Below, in pieces: positions 6,338 to 14,090 of a DNA stretch of 39,636 nt. Made by a program: the position numbers and the translations under genes. Each line of letters opens with the position of its first letter. The stretch's first letter is position 1. The notes under the pieces are model-generated. The model did no database searches. It was given only the letters and a program-made list of their open reading frames with translations, and was not told the origin of the DNA. The DNA comes from Loigolactobacillus rennini DSM 20253 (GTDB lineage: Bacteria > Bacillota > Bacilli > Lactobacillales > Lactobacillaceae), in contig NZ_AYYI01000068.1 of assembly GCF_001436505.1 (NCBI RefSeq), forward strand, positions 1 through 39,636. Direction: 5' to 3'.

Positions 6338-7522
6338 ATGGCAAAAAAAGAAGTAAGTGGGCGGTTTAATGCCATCATGGCTTTAGTCATGGGCACTTTG
6401 GCAATGATGGGTTGTTTTATGGCTTGGTCGAGTTTTGCGCCGTTAGCGGCACAAATTGCGCATATGTTTTCTTTATCCGTGTCACAACGGACTTTGTTAC
6501 TGGCCACACCAGTTTTGTTAGGGTCGATTATGCGGATTCCAGTGGGGATTCTCAGTGACCGTTATGGTGGGAAAAAGGTGTACATCATTTTGATGCTATT
6601 TGTCTTGATTCCACTATTTTTAGTCCCGCGGGTGCATTCGTTTGGGATGCTGTTGTTCGTTGCACTATTGTTAGGGATGAGTGGGACGTCTTTTGCCGTG
6701 GGAATTTCGTACGTTTCGGTTTGGTTTCCACCTCAGCAGCAAGGTTTAGTGTTAGGCATTGCCAGTTTAGGGAACATTGGCAATGCGGTTTCAGCACTAA
6801 CGCTGCCTCAGATTGCGGCTAAATGGGACTTCAGCATGGTTTATAACGTATTAATCGGCATGTTGATAGTTTTGATTGTTTTGTTTGCGCTTTTATGTAA
6901 AGAAATGCCATTGGATAAATCCAAGACGTTAAAAGAGTCGCTATCTGTCGCCAAAGATGCTAATACTTGGTATTTATCATTATTTTATGCGTTAACGTTT
7001 GGTTTATTTATGTCATTTAGTAATTTAACGCCAACTTTATTAGACGGTCTTTTTCAAATGAACCCAGTGACTGCCGGTTTATGGGCCGCAGCATTTGGCG
7101 CCATGTGTACGTTTGTCCGGCCTGTTGGGGGCGTTTTGTCTGACCATTTACGGCCGATGCAGCTTTTACAATGGGTTTTATTAGGCATTGGTATCTTTGC
7201 TTTAGAGATGAGCTTTACGTTAAATGGGCAGGCACTATTTGTCACTGGTTTGGTTCTAATCGGCTTGATCGCGGGTTTAGGCAACGGTATTATCTTTAAA
7301 ATGGTACCATACGTTTCAAAAGGTAATACAGGGGCCGTTACTGGTTTTGTCGGTGCGATTGGGGGCTTAGGCGGCTACTTCCCGCCGATTGTAATCGGAA
7401 ACATTAAACAGCTTACGGGTAGTTACATGTGGGGCTTTTGGTTGTTAGCCTTGTTTGCAATTATTTGTTGGTTAATTTTACGGCGTAAATATATTAGTGG
7501 TGAGACCCACATTGTGCAATAA
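6338..7522 (+). CDS. narK: Nitrate/nitrite transporter NarK (MFS)
   Basis: 394 aa with about 12 membrane helices. Major facilitator features are GILSDRYGGKK in loop 2-3 (~70-80) and the repeat-related RPVGGVLSDHL in loop 8-9. Glycine-rich helices SLGNIGNAVSALTLPQIA (~143) and GAIGGLGGYFPP (~340) match the nitrate signature motifs of the NNP/NarK family. It would import nitrate or exchange nitrite for it. It starts with ATG after GGAGG and is the last gene of the moa operon, so nitrate transport is co-expressed with cofactor synthesis. Confidence 0.93.
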   Translation: MAKKEVSGRFNAIMALVMGTLAMMGCFMAWSSFAPLAAQIAHMFSLSVSQRTLLLATPVLLGSIMRIPVGILSDRYGGKKVYIILMLFVLIPLFLVPRVHSFGMLLFVALLLGMSGTSFAVGISYVSVWFPPQQQGLVLGIASLGNIGNAVSALTLPQIAAKWDFSMVYNVLIGMLIVLIVLFALLCKEMPLDKSKTLKESLSVAKDANTWYLSLFYALTFGLFMSFSNLTPTLLDGLFQMNPVTAGLWAAAFGAMCTFVRPVGGVLSDHLRPMQLLQWVLLGIGIFALEMSFTLNGQALFVTGLVLIGLIAGLGNGIIFKMVPYVSKGNTGAVTGFVGAIGGLGGYFPPIVIGNIKQLTGSYMWGFWLLALFAIICWLILRRKYISGETHIVQ

Positions 7523-7545
7523 ACTAAGCAAGCTATTTTAAATAG

Positions 7546-7616
7546 AAAACGCGCGGCATCAGACAGTTTGTTTTCCAATTAGCTGGAAACAACAAGTTGA
7601 CGCTGCGCGTTTTTTA
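7546..7616. terminator. Branched bidirectional terminator between narK and the polyprenyl synthase gene
   Basis: The outer stem AAAACGCGC (7546-7554) pairs with GCGCGTTTT (7605-7613), followed by a T run to 7616. An inner stem TTTTCCA/TGGAAA lies at 7570-7589. On the minus strand the outer AAAA/TTTT arms also give a T-tract, so both convergent operons can end here. Confidence 0.7.
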
Positions 7617-7638
7617 ATTGAGCTTAGTTTTTCTTTGG

Positions 7639-8616
7639 CTATTTTTGTCGCCGTAATAACCGCTTAGTGAGTGTTTCAAGATCTTGACGGGTTTGTGAAG
7701 CTGGAAGTGCGTGAATATCTAATAATGCTTGATCAGTAAATTCATTGGCCATGGTCTGCGCGCGCTTGACGCCGCCACTTGCGATGACTAATTGGCGTAG
7801 CTCCTGTAGTTCATGGGCGGTTAGTTGTTTACGTTTGCTTAAATACGAACGGGTGGTCTGCGGGTGCGCCTCGATTGCAAATAAAAGGGGTAAGGTGTAA
7901 ATGCCGTTTTGGATGTCTTGTAAAATGGGTTTGCGGATGGTGTCCGCTGACCCGGTGTAATCCAAAATGTCATCTAAAATTTGGTACGCTAACCCCAGTG
8001 AGCGGCCAATCTGTTCGCCGGTTTCCACGATGATGGGATCAGCGTGGGCTAATTTGGCGCCTTGTCCGCAAGCTAGTGCAAATAATTTGGCCGTTTTCCC
8101 TTCGATTTCTTCTAGGTATTCGGCAACGGTTTCGTCCATGCGGTAATTTAAATTGTATTGTGCCAATTCGCCGGATAAGATGCCGTGCATGGCATTAACA
8201 TTGGTGTGGAGATCCTGAAAACTCTCTGCCGCCTTAAGCAATTGATCGAAATAAAGTGTGAATAGCAAATCACCGCCATAAACAGCGTTGCGGTTACCAA
8301 CAGCCGTTTGCACCGTCGCGGTGTGCCGCCGCTGTGTGGCTTGATCGATCACATCATCGTGAATTAATGTGGCTAAATGCAACAATTCAATTGCGGCAGC
8401 ACCAGCCCGTAACCGTTTTGGATCAGACTGGGAACCAAATTCACTAAAAAGATAAAATAGCCCGGCGCGGACTAGTTTACCCCCATTTTGAATCAAGGCT
8501 TGTACACGTTGATTGACAGCGGGCTGCTTGATTTTTGCCGCTTGCAGTAAATATGGTGTCAGCGGCATTAATTTTTGTTGAATGCGGGGGAAGTCATCCC
8601 AAATATGAAGCGTCAT
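7639..8616 (-). CDS. Polyprenyl diphosphate synthase (trans-IPPS, menaquinone side chain type)
   Basis: 325 aa, full length for HepT/IspB/GerCC-type enzymes, which add isopentenyl units to an allylic diphosphate. The first aspartate-rich motif is LIHDDVID (near 88-95) and the second is YQILDDILDY (near 211-220). The N-terminal NGGKLVRAGLF resembles the usual GGKR-R-P motif. It is the last gene of the run beginning with nreB, spaced 15 bp from the preceding gene, with an AGAGGTAG ribosome site. Co-transcription with nitrate-sensing genes suggests that the product feeds menaquinone for NarI. No men genes are in the window. Confidence 0.85.
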   Translation of the reverse strand: MTLHIWDDFPRIQQKLMPLTPYLLQAAKIKQPAVNQRVQALIQNGGKLVRAGLFYLFSEFGSQSDPKRLRAGAAAIELLHLATLIHDDVIDQATQRRHTATVQTAVGNRNAVYGGDLLFTLYFDQLLKAAESFQDLHTNVNAMHGILSGELAQYNLNYRMDETVAEYLEEIEGKTAKLFALACGQGAKLAHADPIIVETGEQIGRSLGLAYQILDDILDYTGSADTIRKPILQDIQNGIYTLPLLFAIEAHPQTTRSYLSKRKQLTAHELQELRQLVIASGGVKRAQTMANEFTDQALLDIHALPASQTRQDLETLTKRLLRRQK

Positions 8617-8631
8617 AGGCTACCTCTTGTT

Positions 8632-9603
8632 CTAATGATTAAATTTAGCGATTTCCGCAGTTAATTGCTCAGCCACAGGCACGAAGACAGTGGTGAAAAG
8701 TTTTTCCAATGCTTGCGGCGGGGTTTTGGTTTGTTTAGTCAGGTTGTTGGCTTGTTGCCAAGCAGTTTGACGCATTTTGGTTAATAACCGCGGCTTAATG
8801 TGATTGAGTCGCTTACTCAATTTTACCTTATTTGTCCCATATTTACGTAAATAATAGTAAAAAATTTCGTGAAATGTGTTGTCTAAGTCCCAAAAAAAGG
8901 TATTGCGTAAAATTTGATCGTTCATGGCTTGGGCAAATAATTGTTTACCAACGATTTCATGACTGGCAAAGCCAGCGCCAGAAGCGATGATGGCTTTAAC
9001 TTCTTGGTTATCCGCTAAATAACGACTGAATTGTGCCAGTTGGTTATCAGGTAAGTCGAAGCCTAAGGTTTCTTTACGCTTTTCAACAGTGAGTGCTTTT
9101 AAATGGGTAGAAAATTTAGGCGCAATTTTTTGACTATCGGTGATTAAATCAGCTACCATGTGCTCGAGTAATTGCTGATTTTTGGCTAAGTCTGCATTGA
9201 CTTGCTGCCAAATTTTTTCAAAAGCAGGATTAAAATCACGGAATAAGGCCTCACAAGTCGTCACGAGTTGTCGACTAACTTTAGCATTTTCAGTGTGGGG
9301 TTCGTATTGAACTACTAAAGGCAATTCAGTGGTTTCTGGTGCGTTTAATCCGTAGGTGTGCCGTTGCTTTGCAGTATAGGTTTTTAATTCGTCTAAGTTC
9401 AATAACCCTAATGGGGCAATGGTAAGTTCCGCATTGGTAGCCATAATCTGTAAAGCAAATGGCGTTGTGGCACTTTCATTTTTTGTAAAAGCTTTTAACG
9501 TTGAAAGTAAAGTCGAACGGTTTTGTAACGGGGACTCTGGATCAGCATAAAAAGCGGAAGTGTAAATTGGTTGGTTATCGTATTGTGCGTTTAAATCGGT
9601 CAT
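8632..9603 (-). CDS. Uncharacterised 323-aa protein in the nre operon
   Basis: I do not recognise the family. The protein is soluble, with no signal peptide or membrane helix and no cysteines. It is acidic to neutral in the first half (short beta-like segments such as FALQIMATNAELTIAPLG) and helical in the second (RLNHIKPRLLTKMRQ, aromatic FFWDLDNTFHEIFYYYLRKYG near 238-258). A start at 9603 is supported by AAAGGA upstream. It lies between the 84-aa gene and the polyprenyl synthase in a run of same-strand genes after nreC, so a role in anaerobic respiration or quinone supply is a contextual guess only. Confidence 0.7.
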   Translation of the reverse strand: MTDLNAQYDNQPIYTSAFYADPESPLQNRSTLLSTLKAFTKNESATTPFALQIMATNAELTIAPLGLLNLDELKTYTAKQRHTYGLNAPETTELPLVVQYEPHTENAKVSRQLVTTCEALFRDFNPAFEKIWQQVNADLAKNQQLLEHMVADLITDSQKIAPKFSTHLKALTVEKRKETLGFDLPDNQLAQFSRYLADNQEVKAIIASGAGFASHEIVGKQLFAQAMNDQILRNTFFWDLDNTFHEIFYYYLRKYGTNKVKLSKRLNHIKPRLLTKMRQTAWQQANNLTKQTKTPPQALEKLFTTVFVPVAEQLTAEIAKFNH

Positions 9604-9650
9604 TGGCTCAATCCTTTAATGATAAATTTACTTAGCTTAAAGACAATCAA

Positions 9651-9905
9651 TTAAGCTGAATGTGTTGCTAGAAACTTTTTTCCGCCCGAAGTGAATTGGG
9701 CTGCACGTAAATCAACGCCCGCCATGGCTTTTCCCTGTGGATCTTCGATGGTTACTGCAGTTAACAGCTCTTTTTTGATGGCGTACTGTACAGTTTGGTA
9801 AAACATGGAATCTGGGTTGATTTGCCGTGCTTCGTGGAAATGATGCTGTGCGACGTCATTTAAAAGACCTTGCAATGCTTGGGTTAAACTAACATTATGT
9901 GCCAT
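9651..9905 (-). CDS. Small uncharacterised protein, 84 aa
   Basis: ATG at 9905 has a perfect AGGAGG eight bases upstream; a longer frame to 9938 starts inside the preceding gene and is less likely. The ribosome site lies just inside the intergenic gap after the flavodoxin-like gene. The product is small, soluble and histidine-containing (AQHHFHEARQIN) with no cysteine and no membrane segment. No family recognised. Its position between a membrane flavodoxin-like protein and an unknown 323-aa protein suggests a conserved accessory module of the nar/nre island. Confidence 0.65.
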   Translation of the reverse strand: MAHNVSLTQALQGLLNDVAQHHFHEARQINPDSMFYQTVQYAIKKELLTAVTIEDPQGKAMAGVDLRAAQFTSGGKKFLATHSA

Positions 9906-9915
9906 CTGCAACCTC

Positions 9916-10677
9916 CTAACGGCGCCGGTGCCGAACAAACGTGAAGAAGTGTAAGAGGCAGGCTAGTAAGACGTAAAAAATAACGACAAAAGTAATGTAG
10001 GTCAACCAGAATTGTCCTTTGATAAAAACACCGAACAATAATTGTTGTATACCCATGGTGACTAAAGCCATCACGGCGATCATACCAAATAATAGTAAAT
10101 AGCGTTTCACTGTATCGTCATCCTTTTTTGGTTTTTGGGCGATTTTACGGCCCCAACGTTGGCACTGTGCCAATTTTTTGGGGTTTGGCTGGTGTTCCCG
10201 CCAAGTATTACTGCCCACAATTTCCGTTACTTTAATCAAACCAGCACCAGTTAAAACACGGTCGACTGTCCGGAAAGTGCCGTCGGTGATACCGACAAAG
10301 AAATTTTCTAAACTGGAAAGGTAACAAGTGGTGATGGTTAAATAATGTTTATGTTTAAATTGTGTCGGTAGCGTGTCACCGGCTTTGGTCATTCGAACCA
10401 TCCGCGGCCGCATACAATCAAAAAAGTTTTTAGTAATACCAGATAGACCACCCCAATAAGTGGGTGCCGCGATAATCCAAAAATCATTTTCCTGCAACAA
10501 CTGTTCCAAGTGATCTAATGTTGGATTTGGCTGCCCCGTATCTGGGGTAATCGTATAATCTGCTAAATCAAGTTGCTGGTAGGAAACAGATTCTGGTAAT
10601 CCTTTAACAACAGCAGCTAAATATTGGGCAGTAATGCCATCCTTTCGGTGTGCCCCTAAAATTCCTAAAACTTTCAT
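9916..10677 (-). CDS. Flavodoxin-like NAD(P)H:FMN reductase domain with C-terminal membrane anchor
   Basis: 253 aa. Residues 1-185 look like the NAD(P)H-dependent FMN reductase/flavodoxin fold: ILGAHRKDGITAQYLAAVV as phosphate-binding loop and IIAAPTYWGGLSGITKNFFDC (from ~68) as the flavin ring loop. After a lysine-rich linker (QKPKKDDDTVK) two hydrophobic helices follow (about 192-213 and 223-246), ending in RHRRR. The flavin domain would therefore sit on the cytoplasmic face of the membrane. This architecture suggests electron delivery near the quinone pool, but donor and acceptor are not known. It lies 72 bp downstream of nreC on the same strand. Confidence 0.75.
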   Translation of the reverse strand: MKVLGILGAHRKDGITAQYLAAVVKGLPESVSYQQLDLADYTITPDTGQPNPTLDHLEQLLQENDFWIIAAPTYWGGLSGITKNFFDCMRPRMVRMTKAGDTLPTQFKHKHYLTITTCYLSSLENFFVGITDGTFRTVDRVLTGAGLIKVTEIVGSNTWREHQPNPKKLAQCQRWGRKIAQKPKKDDDTVKRYLLLFGMIAVMALVTMGIQQLLFGVFIKGQFWLTYITFVVIFYVLLACLLHFFTFVRHRRR

Positions 10678-10749
10678 GGCAAAGCTTAGCCCCTTTTCTA
10701 ACTCATTAACTTGTCATGGGATGTGGCATTAATTAATGATGAGTGATAA

Positions 10750-11409
10750 TTAAAAATCAATTAAGCCGTTGTGCAACGCATAATGCACTAAATCCACTCG
10801 GTTTTTAAAGCCTAATTTACGGTTGATGCTGGCCTTATGCGCTTCAACGGTTTTGATTGAAATGAAAAGTTTTTTGGCAATTTCTTTATTGGAATAGCCT
10901 AAAGCAATCAGCGGTAAAACCTCCCGTTCTCGGTTTGATAAATCTGCATACCCTTTAATTTTAACATTGACATCGTTATCTTTTGAATTGATTTCAGCAA
11001 CGTCATTTTTAGTTAAAATGATGTTTTGGTCAACATAAGTTTGGTGATTAGCCACCGCTTTGAGTGCGTTTAGTAATTCTGTATCGGAAGAACTTTTTAG
11101 AACATAAGAATCCGCGCCATTTTGCATGGCTTTATCAATGTAATCCTGTTCTTCGTGCATCGACAAAATGACGATTCCCACTTTAGGAAAGCGGTCGTGG
11201 ATACGTTTGGTGGTCATTAAACCACTTTCACCAGGAGGCATATTGAGATCTAAAACAATTAAATCGGCCGCTGCGCGTTCAACTTCAAAATAGGCTTCGT
11301 TACCGTTAGCGGCTTGAGCGACCACTTCGAAATTTGGCTGCTGGTTGATGAGAAATGACAGGCCGCTGCGCACGATGGCATGATCATCGGCAATTAAAAC
11401 TTTATACAT
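10750..11409 (-). CDS. nreC: Response regulator NreC (NarL/LuxR type)
   Basis: 219 aa. The receiver domain has the acidic pair DD8-9, phospho-acceptor D54 (LIVLDLNMPPG), S/T at SMHE and K at VLKSS. The C-terminal GerE/LuxR helix-turn-helix spans about 150-212 (LSNREREVLPLIALGYSNKEIA...KTVEAHKASINRKL). In staphylococci NreB phosphorylates NreC under anoxia/nitrate, and NreC activates nar genes. Here it follows nreB on the same strand with a 90-bp gap that contains the hairpin CAACCTC/GAGGTTG (11443-11469), possibly a processing or attenuation site. Candidate targets are the TAGGGAA elements near 4488 and 17890-17942. Confidence 0.9.
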   Translation of the reverse strand: MYKVLIADDHAIVRSGLSFLINQQPNFEVVAQAANGNEAYFEVERAAADLIVLDLNMPPGESGLMTTKRIHDRFPKVGIVILSMHEEQDYIDKAMQNGADSYVLKSSSDTELLNALKAVANHQTYVDQNIILTKNDVAEINSKDNDVNVKIKGYADLSNREREVLPLIALGYSNKEIAKKLFISIKTVEAHKASINRKLGFKNRVDLVHYALHNGLIDF

Positions 11410-11442
11410 AAGCGGTCCTCCTGTTCCATAATTAAGTCAGCG

Positions 11443-11469
11443 CAACCTCTAGTGATGAAAATGAGGTTG
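11443..11469. other. Small hairpin between nreB and nreC
   Basis: CAACCTC (11443-11449) pairs with GAGGTTG (11463-11469) across 13 nt. No T-tract follows in the direction of transcription, so it is more likely a processing/stability element than a terminator. Confidence 0.35.
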
Positions 11470-11499
11470 TTACTGTTTGTTTTAATGTTGCGGTCACCA

Positions 11500-12537
11500 T
11501 TAAGCCACTGGAAAAGTCGCGGTTACCCGGGTGCCACTGCCCACTGTGGATTTAATTTGGAAAGTCCCGTGCAAAGATTTAACCCGTTCATTCATATTTA
11601 AAAGTCCTAGTGAATGGCCGTTAAAACTGACGTGTTGGTTGACATCAAAACCAGTCCCATCATCAATGATTTCTAGACTAATTTCGTGCTCGTGGGCCAC
11701 TAACAATAAATTAATTTCGTTAGCTTGAGCGTGTTTGATCGCATTAGTAATTGCTTCTTGGGCAATCCGGTACAACACTGTTTGGACATCTTCGGAAAGT
11801 TTTAACTGGTCGGTGTCGTGAGTGAGAACCGTGATGCCGATACCTGAGTTTTCCTCCAACCGCTTGGCTAATGCTTTTAAAGCCGCTGAGAGCCCAAAAC
11901 TATCTAAAACTGCTGGGCGGATATCCAAAGCCATTCCTTTAATATCACGTAAAGTCGCATAAAGCTGATTTTCGATTAGCTTGGTTTGGTGATCAAATGC
12001 AGCTGTATCCGCCTTAGCAGCAGCGGTTTCCAAATGGCGGATGCCCATAATTGAAGAATAGACACCTTGTGCAATACTATCGTGTAAGTCTTGTGACAGC
12101 CGTTTCCGCTCATTTTCGTGTGCTCGGTTCACGTACTGCACTAATTTTCGCTGCTGCGCTAATTGGTCCATGCGCTGAAGCAAGTCATTGCTTTTTAAAG
12201 TCAGCGAATAAACGTGTTGTTCGTGATCCAAATCTGTATAGACTAAAGAAAAGGCAAGGGGTTGTCCACCTTTTACCGGTAAATTAAACGGAATCACCGT
12301 TTTAGCTTGATCTAATACTGTACAGTTAAAGCAATCATCAGTTTGTGATTGCCGCTGTTTGACGACGTTTTGCATTAATTTAATGATATAAGCGGGACGC
12401 AGTCCATAGTCAGCTTGCAGCGCATGTGCCGCATGGTTGCTGATTAATAACTGGTCATCGCGAAAAATGAAGATCGCATCAGGCGCTTCATTAAAATTTT
12501 TTTCTACCCAACTGACAGCTTCTAACATTTTTTTCAC
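11500..12537 (-). CDS. nreB: Sensor histidine kinase NreB with an N-terminal PAS-like domain
   Basis: 345 aa, soluble. The N-terminal ~115 residues are PAS-like. The dimerisation/phosphoacceptor helix contains ERKRLSQDLHDSIAQG with H152 (HisKA_3 family), and a HATPase_c domain follows (N-box EAITNAIKHA, G-boxes DDGTGFD and GHSLGLLNMNERV). Staphylococcal NreB senses oxygen with a [4Fe-4S] cluster held by four PAS cysteines as two CxxC pairs. This protein has only one pair, C69/C72 (DDCFNC), and no other cysteine, so cluster type or sensing must differ. Upstream (12570-12590) lies a cre-like TGAAAGCGCTTT stretch. It is the first gene of the nreB-nreC run. Confidence 0.9.
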   Translation of the reverse strand: MKKMLEAVSWVEKNFNEAPDAIFIFRDDQLLISNHAAHALQADYGLRPAYIIKLMQNVVKQRQSQTDDCFNCTVLDQAKTVIPFNLPVKGGQPLAFSLVYTDLDHEQHVYSLTLKSNDLLQRMDQLAQQRKLVQYVNRAHENERKRLSQDLHDSIAQGVYSSIMGIRHLETAAAKADTAAFDHQTKLIENQLYATLRDIKGMALDIRPAVLDSFGLSAALKALAKRLEENSGIGITVLTHDTDQLKLSEDVQTVLYRIAQEAITNAIKHAQANEINLLLVAHEHEISLEIIDDGTGFDVNQHVSFNGHSLGLLNMNERVKSLHGTFQIKSTVGSGTRVTATFPVA

Positions 12538-12572
12538 CTCAAAACTGAACAGTTTAATGTTATCTAACGCTA

Positions 12573-12586
12573 AAAAGCGCTTTCAA
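12573..12586 (-). promoter_or_regulatory. Partial cre-like site upstream of nreB
   Basis: The minus strand reads TGAAAGCGCTTTTT around here, matching 12 of 14 positions of the CcpA consensus TGWAANCGNTNWCA; the last CA is missing. It lies about 40 bp before the nreB start, so carbon catabolite control of nreB is possible but not shown. Confidence 0.3.
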
Positions 12587-12677
12587 ATCAGGTACACTTA
12601 CACCATACCTAGTTTTATGGCTCAGCACAAGTCAAAATAATTCGATTGCCAAAATAATGATTCAACATGTAGCCAAT

Positions 12678-12717
12678 AAAAAAACGCTGTGCCAAAAATA
12701 ATCAGGCCACAACGTTT
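12678..12717 (-). terminator. Terminator of nreA
   Basis: On the minus strand AAACGTTGTGGCC pairs (with one bulge and one mismatch) with GGCACAGCGTTT, followed by a run of T (plus-strand A run at 12678-12684). It falls 25 bases after the nreA stop and separates nreA from nreB-nreC. Confidence 0.7.
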
Positions 12718-12742
12718 GTTTGTTCCTCACTTTAGATAGTGC

Positions 12743-13180
12743 TTACTGGCAGTGCTGTAAGTATTTCTGTAACACGTGACCAGAGTGGACGGTAACCGGT
12801 TGGTGGTGTCGGTAACCGGCCAGTAAAACACCGATAATTAACTGATCTGCGTCAAAGATGGGGACAGCCACTGCGCTGGTCAGATGTTCAACCAAGGTGA
12901 TGGGCTGGTAAGTATCGCCTGCATAATGGTGGTGGGCCAAATCATTTTCAATGAATGGCTCGCCGGTGCGGATCACCAACCCAGCAATTCCGATCCCACT
13001 GCGTAAAACGATTTTGCGGAAACGCTGGTTAGTATTACCGGCCGCAAAGCGCCAACGGATTTTACGCCAGCTGGTTGTCTCTTGCAAGGCAACCCCAACA
13101 AATTCAAATGGTTCTTGTTGGTAAACGGTCTGCACCAGATGATGATAAAGGTTGTCTTGGGCAAGGTTTCCGTTACGCAT
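12743..13180 (-). CDS. nreA: Nitrate receptor NreA (GAF domain)
   Basis: 145 aa, single GAF domain. In Staphylococcus carnosus NreA binds nitrate and controls NreB phosphorylation. Family-like features are the WRFAAGNTNQRFRKIVLRSG stretch (~43-62) leading into GIGIAGLVIRTGEPF, then AVAVPIFDADQLIIGVLLAG (~104-123). ATG at 13180 follows an AGAGGAG site. An extended -10 (TGC-TATAAT, plus-strand ATTATA 13198-13203) lies just upstream. Unlike the staphylococcal nreABC operon, nreA here has its own promoter and terminator, which would let sensor and kinase levels vary independently. Confidence 0.88.
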   Translation of the reverse strand: MRNGNLAQDNLYHHLVQTVYQQEPFEFVGVALQETTSWRKIRWRFAAGNTNQRFRKIVLRSGIGIAGLVIRTGEPFIENDLAHHHYAGDTYQPITLVEHLTSAVAVPIFDADQLIIGVLLAGYRHHQPVTVHSGHVLQKYLQHCQ

Positions 13181-13197
13181 CGTGCCACTCCTCTCTA

Positions 13198-13206
13198 ATT
13201 ATAGCA
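13198..13206 (-). promoter_or_regulatory. Extended -10 promoter of nreA
   Basis: The minus strand reads TGCTATAAT, a consensus -10 with the extended TGN element, 18 bp before the nreA ATG. The -35 position is poor. Confidence 0.55.
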
Positions 13207-13286
13207 TAATTCAGTCAAATGAAACGCTTGAAATTGCTTTTTACAACAAAAATGTTTTAAAAACTACATCAAAAATATAAATAAAG

Positions 13287-13514
13287 TTAATTCTTATCTT
13301 TCAAAAATTGTTCATAATGAGCATAATCTTGCCGCAAAGGTTGGATCTGTTGTTCCAGTCGGTCAATGGCTTCGCTTTGCTCTAAGGTGCGTAGTGCAGC
13401 GCGCTGGTCTGCAATTTCGTTTTCTAGTAAAGTGCGGCGGATACGTAGGTCCATCAACGCGATTTTAAGTAATTTTTGAAAATCTGCTGTCGTCATGTCA
13501 CTTTGTTCTAACAT
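13287..13514 (-). CDS. Small coiled-coil protein at the end of the Moco operon, unknown
   Basis: 75 aa, almost wholly helical and charged; heptad-like leucines run through LENEIADQRAALRTLEQ and DRLEQQIQPLRQDY, predicting a coiled coil. The N-terminus (MLEQSDMTTADFQKLLKIAL) has no signal peptide. AGGAAG precedes the ATG, and the gene starts 12 bp after mobA. No known Moco gene resembles it. It may be an adaptor or chaperone for nitrate reductase maturation, but that is inference from position only. Confidence 0.65.
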   Translation of the reverse strand: MLEQSDMTTADFQKLLKIALMDLRIRRTLLENEIADQRAALRTLEQSEAIDRLEQQIQPLRQDYAHYEQFLKDKN

Positions 13515-13526
13515 GGCATCACTTCC

Positions 13527-14090
13527 TCATAAAGATTGACGGTAATTTAAATTACGTAAGGCTGGGCTAGTGGGCACTTGCAATGGTTGGCAACCTGCGC
13601 TGGCTACAATGAATGCCTTTAGATGGTGTTGTCTTTGCTTGAGCAGCTTAGCCAACGGGGCGTGTGTTGTTGTAAAGTGCGCTAGCGTATAGTGAGTGTG
13701 TTCCGGAGTTTGAATAAAACTTTGCGGCTGTTGGGCTAATTTTTTTAAAAGTGTTGTGGTTAAGTAGGGATAATCAGTTGCGACCATTAAATAGTCTTGT
13801 CGTTGTGGCTGCTTGGCTGTGACTGCGTACAAACCGGCTAATGGGCCGTAGTCTGGATATGCTGCCGGGTCAAGGCAAACTTTAATCTGTGGGTTTTGTT
13901 GAAATAAGGTTTGTAGTTTAGGGCCATTAATGCTATTGGCTGCTAGCCAGATGCGGTTAGTAAATGGCTGTAATTTAGCCACCATTAATTCAACGTTTGT
14001 TTGGGTTTGTCCAGGCATGACAAACAACGCTTTATCTTGACCAAAGCGGCGAGAACGACCACCGACTAAAATGATGCCATCAGGTTTCAT
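13527..14090 (-). CDS. mobA: Molybdenum cofactor guanylyltransferase MobA
   Basis: 187 aa from ATG 14090, overlapping the end of moaC by 11 bases; a TTG at 14132 would add 14 non-family residues. The N-terminal [13 protein letters not shown] is the nucleotide-binding loop of MobA (G-G-x-S-x-R-x-G-x-D-K). [10 protein letters not shown] (~90-99) holds the metal-binding aspartate. MobA joins GMP to Mo-molybdopterin to give the bis-MGD cofactor used by NarG. The start has little ribosome site and is probably coupled to moaC translation. Rather divergent beyond the N-terminal motif. Confidence 0.85.
   Translation of the reverse strand: MKPDGIILVGGRSRRFGQDKALFVMPGQTQTNVELMVAKLQPFTNRIWLAANSINGPKLQTLFQQNPQIKVCLDPAAYPDYGPLAGLYAVTAKQPQRQDYLMVATDYPYLTTTLLKKLAQQPQSFIQTPEHTHYTLAHFTTTHAPLAKLLKQRQHHLKAFIVASAGCQPLQVPTSPALRNLNYRQSL

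Noticed and set aside
13213-13228. cre site upstream of nreA
   Set aside because: TGAAACGCTTGAAA looks like a cre, but its central CG is one base out of register with the consensus.
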